A program made the translations under genes and the position numbers. The notes beneath the pieces are model-generated. The model was not told where the DNA came from, did not search any database, and saw nothing but the letters and a program-made list of their open reading frames with translations. 33,829 nucleotides of DNA, from NCBI GenBank assembly GCA_024278345.1, contig JAJRTK010000137.1, positions 1 to 33,829 on the forward strand. The letters are read 5' to 3'. Shown in pieces: positions 1 to 7,450 of this stretch (position 1 is the stretch's first letter; each line of letters begins with the position of its first letter). The stretch comes from a bacterium. Lineage in GTDB: Bacteria; CSSED10-310; JAJRTK01.

Positions 1-144
1 AAATTGTCGTGTTTTTGCTTTACAATTTTCTTCGCCGAAACGGTGGCACCGGCATCTTGCCGGTGTAGCGCCCTCCGGGCTGCACGGAGCCGGGAAGGAG
101 GCCCGCCCCAGCGGTGAAGTTGTCAACCGGATCTGATAGGTTCC
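1..144 (+). mobile_element. MITE-like repeat, copy 1 (left end outside window)
   Basis: Bases 1-141 match 17566-17706 without gaps and with about three substitutions, so this is one copy of a dispersed repeat. The right end reads TGATAGGTTCC, the reverse complement of the GGGACCTATCA-type terminus seen at the left of copy 2. The left terminus lies beyond the window. Inside is a perfect hairpin (CACCGGCA-TCT-TGCCGGTG) and a second CTCCG/CGGAG stem. It ends 15 bp past the stop codon of the minus-strand histidine kinase, so that mRNA would run into it. No transposase is encoded. Short ORFs in it (20..226) are not taken as genes. Confidence 0.75.
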
Positions 145-159
145 GAACAGGGCAATCAT

Positions 160-3100
160 TCACCGTGGGATGGGGTCTTGGACGAGCTGTTCCCATCGGC
201 CTTCGGCGGGAACGGGGAAAATGCATTTCATGATCGTCCCTCTGCCGATCTCAGACTCGACTTGAACGTGGCCCCGGAGGGATTGGACCATGCGGTGGAA
301 GAGCCACAGTCCGACGCCAGCGGCGCCTGGTTTCGTAGTGAAGAAGGGATCGAAGACTCGACCGAGTTGATCGGGAGGAATCCCGACGCCGTGATCCTCG
401 ATCTCGATGACCACTTGGCCGCGAGCTGTCGCTTCCCCAAGCTCCGGTTTCACGTCCTTTTCGTACCGGCATTCAAAGCGGATCGATTGCCCCGGCGCAG
501 AGGCCGCAATTGCGTTTTGCAGCACCCCTTGCAAACCCTCCACCACCTGTTTCCGTTTCAAACACATCTTCGGCGCCGCGGGATCGATGGAGAGATCGAG
601 CTCTAGGTTTGCCCGGGCGATTTGCGTTGCGTTCGCCGAGGCCACTTCCTGGATCAGTTCCGAAATTCCCACGACCTCTTCTTCCGAGGAAGAACTGGAG
701 AAGTTGAGCTGCTCGTAGGTGTAGCTTTCAGCGCCTCCCACCACTCGTAGGATCTCATCGACGTACGTCGATTCCTCGGTGCCATCTTCGCATTCGCGGC
801 GGAGGCCCTGAGACAAGATTTTGATCCCGGACAGGAGATTCTTCATCCGGTGGGCGACCTGGGCTGCAAGCTGGCCCATGGCTGCCAGGCGTCGCGACAA
901 CTCGAGTTCGGCCCGCAGACGTTTCACCTTTGTCACCTCCTCGATGACAGCGGTGACTCCAATGGTTTCTCCGTAGCCATCGTGTAACAGGGAGGTCGTG
1001 ATATCGAGCCAGCCGCCCTGGACTTCTCCCGAGCGGCGGTAGGGAAGCTCCCGGTGAACTGTCTCGCCCCGGGCGAAGGTCGTGGCCAGCACCGACCCCA
1101 GCTCGGAGTGGGTCCGACGATCCAGCTCGGCCGCCGCCATTTGGCCCAGAATCTCCGACTCTGAGATCCCAAGGATCTTCTCTGCGTCGCGGGAAAAGTC
1201 CCGCACACGACCGCCATGATCCACAACGATGATTCCAACGCCGATCCCCTCCATGATACTTTTGTACCGCTCGTAGAGCCCCACATTCCGGAGAGCCACC
1301 GAAGCGTGGTTGGCAATGGCTGACAGAAGATCGAGATCCCGATCACAAAAGAGCTTTCCTTCGGAGCTGGAGGTCAAGTATAGGGCCGCCTCGCTTCTGT
1401 CTCCCACCGTGAGCGGAACGCAGAGCACGGAGTGGATGTCCAGGACCTCCAGGGAAAGCGTCGTGGCGAGAGGCGCCCCGTCCGTCTGCGTTGAGAGCAG
1501 AGGGCGGCCTTCTTCCAGGACGCGCCCCACGATGCTGCTGGAGAAGGCCTCGAGCTCTTCGTCCCGGTAGCCGTGGCTTGCCACGATTTCGTAGTTGCCA
1601 TCGACCCCAGCCGCCGAGATCAGAAGGCCGCGTTCGGCTTGCACGGACTCCAGGGAAAGCTCCAGGATTCGGGTCGTGAGAAGCTTGTAATCCAGAATGG
1701 GGGAGATGAGCTGACTAATCCGGTAGAGCTGGTAGATGTCCTCGGATGGATCTTCTGGGCGCCGCAGCTTGGTGGCCGTTTCTTCTTGGAGATTTGCTAC
1801 TCGCCGTTCCACGTCCTCCAAGAGGCTCGAAGCGCCTAGAGCCTTGAAAATATGTTCCGCCTTCTTCAGCGTCTCGATGGCTTGCCGGTTGTCGTGGGTT
1901 TGGCTGTAGTAGAGGGAGAGTGCCACGTAGACCTTTCCCAGCTCCGGCTCGCAACCTAGATCCTTGCCGATCCTCTCCGCGCGGCGGAGAAGGTCGAGCC
2001 CCGATCCGTGGCGGCCACTGGTCAGCTCCACCAGCCCTCGCAGGCGCAGAGAACAGGCGAGCTCTCGCATGTTATGACGGGCTTCGAAGGTTGGCTCGAT
2101 TTCGTCGAGCATCTTCGTCGTGTCCCCGATCTGCCCTGACATGAGCGAGACCTCGGCCTGGAGAAGCCGAGCCTCGCCTGCCGCACGCTCCAGACCGCAG
2201 TCGGAAAAAATCGTGTAAGCCTTTCCAAGCTCGGCCATCGCCGATGGCCATTCTCCCTGTCGGAGATGGGCGTAGCCCTGGCCGATATGGACATGGGCAA
2301 CCCAGCCCACCGAGCCCATCTTCTCCAGAGCCGTTCGGCAGCGAGCGAGCTGAGCGCGGCCATCCGCGATCAGCCCACGGTCCAGCAGCATGAGAGCCAT
2401 GAAGAGCTCTGCTTCACTCACCCCATGCTGGTCGCCAATCGATTTCGAGAGCTGAGAACCCTTGCTCAACAGATCCCAGGCCTTGTCCCAGTCCGACGTG
2501 AGGCGATAAAGGGCTGCGCCCCAGTTCGTGTAGACCGCCGCTTGGCCATACCGAAAGTTAATCCGTTCAAAAAGGCGGAGTGCCTTTTCCGAATAATCGT
2601 TGACCAACGCGCTTTGGCCCAGCACCTCGTAAGCCTGGCCAAAGATCCCAAGGGCTTTTCCGATATTCAGCAGATCATCGTGCTTTTCGAAAAGACGCAG
2701 GGCTTCTCGCACGTGCTCGATTGCCTCCGATGCCATCCCCAAGGCAACGTTGCAGAAGGCCATCAGCAGGTTCAGCTCGCCCACCTCATACGCGTCCGGT
2801 GTGTCGGAGAGAAGCTGGAGGGCGTGGACCGTGTTTTCCAGGCTGATCCGCACGTTGCCGCGGAATGCTTCGGCTCGGCCAATTTCCGTATAGAGGCGGG
2901 CGAGGTGTTCTGTTTCCCCTTGATCCGCCAAATCGTCAAGGCAGATCTTGAAATGGCGGAGCGCTTGCTCGAACTTAGAGCTCATCAGGTTGCAGCGGCC
3001 CACCTTGAGCTCGATCCTTGCCCGTTGGGTCAGCGGAAGCCGCTCCCGAAGCAGCTTTCCGTAGTGGAGGATCGCTTTTTTACTATCACCTCCCCGAGCG

Positions 3101-5439
3101 TAGATGTCCCCAGCTTTCTCCAGAACCTCCAGGTACTCTTCAAAATATCGTTCTCGCCCCTGCGCCTCGATCTCTTCGATGACCCGTTCATAGTAGTTGA
3201 TGGAGTTTTGGAAGGCGAACAGCTCCGCCGCTGTCCGAGCGGCGCGGATTCCCCACTCGATGGCACGCCTTGACAGCCGCCCCTCCAGACAGTGGTGAGC
3301 GATGGCGCCGAACCAGCCGGAGTCGCCTGAATGGCGTGAGATCAGGATCTCCGCAAACCGTACGTGCAAGAGGCGCCGCAGCATCGGGTCGAGCTTCTGG
3401 TAGATGACTTCGCCGATCTTGGTGTGGGAAAAGAGGTTTTTCGGGCTGTGAGAGCGATCCTCGACGGCAACCAGTTGTCGGTTCTGGAGCTCCAGAAGCG
3501 CCGATTGGAGCTGTTCCGGGTGGTGGCCCGAGACTTCGCTCAGAAGCTCGAGCTCGATGCCCTGGCTGAAAACCGCCATCGTTTTCAGGATCTCAAGCTC
3601 CAGCTCCTCAAGGGACTCCAAGCGCTTGGTGATCGTGTCGATGATGCTCCCCGGCACTTGAATCAAATCGAGATCCGGGAGCTGGAGATCCCAGTCATCA
3701 CCGCGCAGCTCGATGATCCGCTCGTCGGCCAGATACTTGATGAGCTCCTCCACGAAAAAAGGGTTTCCCTCCGTTTCCTGATGGATCATCTTCGTCATTC
3801 GGGGGGGCTGGTAGTTCAGTCCCAAGAGTGACTGGAGGAGTTGGCCCGTTTCATCCTTGGAGAGCCTGTCAAGCTCCACGGGGCCCGTGAGAGGGCCTTC
3901 CTTTGCCATCTCAAGGAGTGCCCCCAGTGCAGGAGACGCTTCTGTGCCGGCACCCTCAAAGACCAGGAGCAAGAGGATCGCGTGATTGTGCAGGCGGGCG
4001 GCAAGGCCGGTGAGAAACTCGATGGTCTCGTCATCTGCAAGCTGCAAGTCGTCAAGCGTGATCACATAGGGGTGCCCTGTGGAAAACTGGAGGAACACAT
4101 CCGTCAACTGCTCTAACACCTGGCGCTGGCTCGACGGAGAGACCGCCTCGGTGTCGGAGGAAGATCGCCCCGCGGCCAGCAGAGGCCCGAGCATCTCCTT
4201 CCGGTAGTTTTCGACGAGCTGTGGTTGGCTTTCTTCAAAGCGGTGCAAGAGTTGGCCAACCAGCTCGTTGATCTCTTGGTAAGGAGATCGAGCGCGGCGG
4301 AAACTCCGCGTGTGGAGGACGACTTCCCCCTCAAGCTGCAGGAAGAGGCGGAATTCCTCCAAAAGGCGCGTCTTCCCAATTCCCGCCTCACCGGTGACGA
4401 GAACCATGCTCCCCCGGCCCTGGCGATAGGCGCGGTACGCTTTTTCCAGGGAGCTGAACTCCTTTTTGCGGCCCACGAACTCGCTGGAAAAAACAAAGTT
4501 TGCCTGGAACGGCCGTGTCTGCTCGCCTATAATGTACGAGCTGACTTCCGAGAGGGCCGCAGCCACTTCATGGGCCGTTTGGTACCGTCTTGACGGACGT
4601 TTTTCCAAAAGCTTGAGGACGATATTCTCAAGCTCCAGAGGTACATCGGATCGGAGCTGCCGCGGCGGCGGCGGCGGTCGCCGCAGGTGTTGTTTCACCA
4701 GCTCAGTCGTCGTTTCCGCCTCAAAGGGCCTCGCCCCCGTCATGAGCTCGTAAAGGATGACCCCCAGCGAATAGAGGTTTGCCCGCAGGTCCACCGCCCT
4801 GCCCATGGCCGCCTCCGGCGGCAGGTAGTGGAGCCAAACCGGAACTTCCGTCTCGGTCAATTTCAGCTCGGTTTCCATCCCCAATGTGACAAAGCCAAGT
4901 CGGAGGTCTGTCGCTTCGTACGCCGCCGAATCAACCTCTTGGGGTGGCTCGGCCACAAGCATTGATCGAGGAGTCAGGTTGCCCAGAATGATGCCCCGGG
5001 AATGGATGAAGTCCAGGGTCTGGCAAATCTCCCACGCCACCTGGATAAGCTTTTTGAAATCACAAGGCTGGAAGTAGTTGTGGAGGAACTGCCCCGGGCA
5101 GAGGTCCATGGTGAAGAAATAGCAATCCCCCCGCACCACCTCGAAGTCGTGAACTCGGACGATATTGGGATGCCGGAGGTCCGAAAGCAGGCGAAACTCC
5201 TGCTTGAACCGGGCGATGGCTCGCTGATCTTCGGTCCAGTTTAGGAGCCGCAAAGCCAGGTCTTTCTCCAAGATCCTATCGCGAACCTCGAAGACATGGC
5301 TCTTCTGCTCGCCCCAAAGACGGCGCACCAACTTAAACCGTTTGCCGATCTTTTTCGGCGAAACCACCCCGGCGGCCGAGCGCCGAGTCTCCAAAGAGAA
5401 GGACAACTCCTGGGATACGCCTTTCGAGCTGCTCATCAT
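160..5439 (-). CDS. Pseudokinase-AAA-TPR-GAF-PAS sensor histidine kinase
   Basis: A cytoplasmic hybrid sensor of about 1759 residues. Domain order is a Ser/Thr-kinase fold (about 35-300), an AAA/NACHT-like ATPase (Walker A GEAGIGKT, Walker B VITLDD), a long helical TPR region (roughly 700-1200), GAF, PAS, then a histidine kinase with H-box AHRMKNLL (His near 1530), DHGVGI, FDPFFTTK and GVGLW. The kinase fold looks dead: the VAIK lysine is Arg (LALRLL), HRDLKPxN reads LGNLTPRSM and DFG reads GFV. The histidine kinase half looks intact and NtrB-like. No response regulator lies in the window. The track start (GTG 5484) has no ribosome site and overlaps a promoter-like sequence. ATG 5439 sits 9 nt after GGGAGG, and ATG 5436 is also possible. 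It lies downstream of the GST/GH113 pair on the same strand. Confidence 0.93.
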   Translation of the reverse strand: MMSSSKGVSQELSFSLETRRSAAGVVSPKKIGKRFKLVRRLWGEQKSHVFEVRDRILEKDLALRLLNWTEDQRAIARFKQEFRLLSDLRHPNIVRVHDFEVVRGDCYFFTMDLCPGQFLHNYFQPCDFKKLIQVAWEICQTLDFIHSRGIILGNLTPRSMLVAEPPQEVDSAAYEATDLRLGFVTLGMETELKLTETEVPVWLHYLPPEAAMGRAVDLRANLYSLGVILYELMTGARPFEAETTTELVKQHLRRPPPPPRQLRSDVPLELENIVLKLLEKRPSRRYQTAHEVAAALSEVSSYIIGEQTRPFQANFVFSSEFVGRKKEFSSLEKAYRAYRQGRGSMVLVTGEAGIGKTRLLEEFRLFLQLEGEVVLHTRSFRRARSPYQEINELVGQLLHRFEESQPQLVENYRKEMLGPLLAAGRSSSDTEAVSPSSQRQVLEQLTDVFLQFSTGHPYVITLDDLQLADDETIEFLTGLAARLHNHAILLLLVFEGAGTEASPALGALLEMAKEGPLTGPVELDRLSKDETGQLLQSLLGLNYQPPRMTKMIHQETEGNPFFVEELIKYLADERIIELRGDDWDLQLPDLDLIQVPGSIIDTITKRLESLEELELEILKTMAVFSQGIELELLSEVSGHHPEQLQSALLELQNRQLVAVEDRSHSPKNLFSHTKIGEVIYQKLDPMLRRLLHVRFAEILISRHSGDSGWFGAIAHHCLEGRLSRRAIEWGIRAARTAAELFAFQNSINYYERVIEEIEAQGRERYFEEYLEVLEKAGDIYARGGDSKKAILHYGKLLRERLPLTQRARIELKVGRCNLMSSKFEQALRHFKICLDDLADQGETEHLARLYTEIGRAEAFRGNVRISLENTVHALQLLSDTPDAYEVGELNLLMAFCNVALGMASEAIEHVREALRLFEKHDDLLNIGKALGIFGQAYEVLGQSALVNDYSEKALRLFERINFRYGQAAVYTNWGAALYRLTSDWDKAWDLLSKGSQLSKSIGDQHGVSEAELFMALMLLDRGLIADGRAQLARCRTALEKMGSVGWVAHVHIGQGYAHLRQGEWPSAMAELGKAYTIFSDCGLERAAGEARLLQAEVSLMSGQIGDTTKMLDEIEPTFEARHNMRELACSLRLRGLVELTSGRHGSGLDLLRRAERIGKDLGCEPELGKVYVALSLYYSQTHDNRQAIETLKKAEHIFKALGASSLLEDVERRVANLQEETATKLRRPEDPSEDIYQLYRISQLISPILDYKLLTTRILELSLESVQAERGLLISAAGVDGNYEIVASHGYRDEELEAFSSSIVGRVLEEGRPLLSTQTDGAPLATTLSLEVLDIHSVLCVPLTVGDRSEAALYLTSSSEGKLFCDRDLDLLSAIANHASVALRNVGLYERYKSIMEGIGVGIIVVDHGGRVRDFSRDAEKILGISESEILGQMAAAELDRRTHSELGSVLATTFARGETVHRELPYRRSGEVQGGWLDITTSLLHDGYGETIGVTAVIEEVTKVKRLRAELELSRRLAAMGQLAAQVAHRMKNLLSGIKILSQGLRRECEDGTEESTYVDEILRVVGGAESYTYEQLNFSSSSSEEEVVGISELIQEVASANATQIARANLELDLSIDPAAPKMCLKRKQVVEGLQGVLQNAIAASAPGQSIRFECRYEKDVKPELGEATARGQVVIEIEDHGVGIPPDQLGRVFDPFFTTKPGAAGVGLWLFHRMVQSLRGHVQVESEIGRGTIMKCIFPVPAEGRWEQLVQDPIPR

Positions 5440-5455
5440 TCCAGACATCCTCCCT

Positions 5456-5484
5456 ATACTATCCCGAAATCCAGGCTGTGTCAC
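5456..5484 (-). promoter_or_regulatory. Possible sigma70-type promoter for the histidine kinase
   Basis: On the minus strand GTGACA (5484-5479) is followed after exactly 17 nt by TAGTAT (5461-5456), a fair -35/-10 pair. Transcription would start close to the GGGAGG ribosome site, giving a very short leader. This is a pattern match only. The gene may also be read from the upstream GST/GH113 unit. Confidence 0.3.
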
Positions 5485-5615
5485 CCCTCTGAGCCTGGCT
5501 CCACAACGATTTTTTTCTTTTCTTGTGTCGATTTCCGCTCGCGTCGCTCACATCCGCTGCGCGCCACTCGCCCTCTTCTGCCTTCCAACCCCATTGTCTC
5601 AGCTCCGAATCCCCC

Positions 5616-6704
5616 TCAATCCTCTTTCCAGACTTTGCGGAGAAGGCGTTGCAGGCCTGGTGTTTCCAGGGAAAAATCCCTGGATCGCCCCGGGCCCGGG
5701 AACCATTTCCACAAGAAGGCTCCGACAACCGTCGGTTCTCTTTCGATGGCATTCAGGGCTGATTCCAGACAGGCGGCCTGGATAGCTTCGGCTTCTGGAC
5801 CATCCACCTGATACTCCCAGGGCGCAAAAGGCGCACGGAAGGCCTGGTTGTAGCCAAGCTCGGTGAAGACAATTCGCCGGCCTGTCTGCTTGGAGTATCG
5901 CTTCAGCCGGAGCAGGATGCGGCGCCAACCGGAATCGATGGCCTCTCGGGTCACCGGACTGGCGGCGCCAGCCTCCACAAGCGGGAAATAGGCTTGGATA
6001 CCCACGATATCCAGTGCATCCCAAAAGGGCACGCGCTCATAGTCGGTCCAGTTCGCGCCATAGGTCAAGGGGCCGCGAAAAACCTCCCGCACCCGCCGGA
6101 TGATTCGCCTCCATTCCTCCTCGTGTCCCAGGGTCTTGTCCAGCTCGGTTCCCACGACGAAACCGTCCGCCTGGCGGCAGATGCGGGCCAGGTTGACGAT
6201 CCAGGTCTCGTAATCTTCGAAGAAGCGGCGCCATTCCCGGTCGGTCTGAAACTCGATCTCGCCGCGCCACCGGAACCGGCTTCCCCAGTAGCCCAGGTGA
6301 GGCTTGATGAGCATCTTGAGGCCCAACCGGTGAGCTTCAACGATGGGCCGGGTGAGCCACCGGGGCGGTCGCTTTGGATCGTAGTGCTCCAGACCACCCA
6401 GCCCCGTGTCTCGACCGATCCAAGCGTAGGGATGGATGGCGATCCAGGTGGCGCCCAGTGCCTTGAGCTCGGTCATGGTCTCCACCATCTCGTCGGTTCC
6501 CCACTCGGGTCCCCAGGTGGGGCAGGAGACGGTGATTCCCCGAATCGGCGCCTTATTGGAGCTTTTCCCCGGGGAGATTTCCCCGGAGGCCACCGGAGAG
6601 TCCACTGGATCCCAGCGCGAGGAGCCGCCGGCCAAGGTCGTGGCCAGGAGTGCTATCAGGAAAAGCCCCCATCTTTGGCCGGCCAGCTTATGGGCGGGCT
6701 TCAT
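5616..6704 (-). CDS. GH113-like glycoside hydrolase, exported
   Basis: A 362-residue protein with a hydrophobic N-terminal segment (WGLFLIALLATTLAGGSS, about residues 12-29), so probably secreted or membrane-anchored. The rest reads as a TIM barrel of the GH113 (beta-mannanase-related) type: GATWIAIHPYAW, KPHLGYWG, VVGTELDKT (candidate acid/base Glu187) and RRIVFTELGYNQ (candidate nucleophile Glu282). Both glutamates fall where the family keeps them, so it is probably active on a beta-linked glycan; the substrate cannot be read from sequence. I moved the start from the track's 6749 to ATG 6704, because that codon overlaps the GST stop (ATGA) and the signal segment follows directly. This implies translational coupling with the GST gene. 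Confidence 0.85.
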   Translation of the reverse strand: MKPAHKLAGQRWGLFLIALLATTLAGGSSRWDPVDSPVASGEISPGKSSNKAPIRGITVSCPTWGPEWGTDEMVETMTELKALGATWIAIHPYAWIGRDTGLGGLEHYDPKRPPRWLTRPIVEAHRLGLKMLIKPHLGYWGSRFRWRGEIEFQTDREWRRFFEDYETWIVNLARICRQADGFVVGTELDKTLGHEEEWRRIIRRVREVFRGPLTYGANWTDYERVPFWDALDIVGIQAYFPLVEAGAASPVTREAIDSGWRRILLRLKRYSKQTGRRIVFTELGYNQAFRAPFAPWEYQVDGPEAEAIQAACLESALNAIEREPTVVGAFLWKWFPGPGRSRDFSLETPGLQRLLRKVWKED

Positions 6705-7402
6705 GGGGCTTGCGCCGGGGCCGTGCCCGCATCCACACGATCCATCCAAGCCTTCACTTGAGGTTTCGCGGCGATGAGTCTCGCTCCCTCGGGGGTCCCG
6801 CCAATACAGGAAAGTTGGGCAAAGACCGCGATGTCTCCAAGAGTCAGCCCATCACCCAGCAGCCAGTCGCTTCCGTCGAGCCATCCGGCGAGGCTTTGGA
6901 TGTGGCGCCTGAGATCGGCGAGGATAGCCTCTGGCGGCTTCTTTCCAAGACCTTGCGACTGGAGGATTTTGTCGATATATCGTGGAACTGCTTGCCGGGC
7001 GATGAGTTTAAAAAACCAGTTCTCCCGGGCCGCCAGGATCGGCAGCCAACGTTCCACATTCGCCGGAATCCCGAAGCGAAGCCACATTTCGTGGAAGTAG
7101 AGAGCCTCGTCAGCCCAATCCTCCAAGACATGGCATTGAGCGGCGAGCTTAGGTTCTTTGGGGATGAGGGGCGGATCTGGGTAGCGCTCTTCCAGATAGT
7201 GGGCGATATCGGTGGAATCGGTGATGAGCTTGCCTTCGTGCCGGAGGCAGGGCAGCTTGCCGATGGGGGTGATCTTTTTCAGCCGCCACAGCGTGTCGGA
7301 GGGGCTCAGGTTTTCCGCTTGATAGGGGACGCCCTTGACGTGAAGCACGCGCCTGATTTTGTCGCAAAAAGGGGAAAGCTCGTATTGGTAGAGGATGATC
7401 AC
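6701..7402 (-). CDS. Glutathione S-transferase family protein
   Basis: A 233-residue cytoplasmic protein with the two-domain GST layout. The N-terminal thioredoxin-like fold (about 1-78) has SPFCDKIRRVL at the first helix, the cis-proline segment GKLPCLRHEGKLITDSTDIAHYLEERYP and the DST glutathione-contact motif. The all-helical C-terminal domain ends with WLLGDGLTLGDIAVFAQLS, the conserved N-capping region. SPFC could supply a catalytic Cys or Ser, so conjugation, thiol transfer and a non-catalytic role are all open. It starts at GTG 7402; the ribosome site is weak. Its stop overlaps the glycosidase start. The start is only 48 bp from the divergent TonB receptor gene, so promoters must be packed in that gap. 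Confidence 0.9.
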   Translation of the reverse strand: MIILYQYELSPFCDKIRRVLHVKGVPYQAENLSPSDTLWRLKKITPIGKLPCLRHEGKLITDSTDIAHYLEERYPDPPLIPKEPKLAAQCHVLEDWADEALYFHEMWLRFGIPANVERWLPILAARENWFFKLIARQAVPRYIDKILQSQGLGKKPPEAILADLRRHIQSLAGWLDGSDWLLGDGLTLGDIAVFAQLSCIGGTPEGARLIAAKPQVKAWMDRVDAGTAPAQAP

Positions 7403-7450
7403 CGTCGTTACTTTCGCGTTGAGTTGCCTGTTTTCGGGAGAATCGAGTGT

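Noticed and set aside
20-226. Minus-strand 68-aa ORF, and its twin at 17585..17776, sharing TAGAGLLPGSVQPGGRYTGKMPVPPFRRRKL
   Set aside because: The shared peptide is just the translation of the 155-bp repeat; there is no ribosome site and the flanking residues differ completely.
2266-3273. 335-aa plus-strand ORF opposite the sensor kinase TPR region
   Set aside because: Antisense shadow of the long helical repeat region; no domain and no ribosome site.
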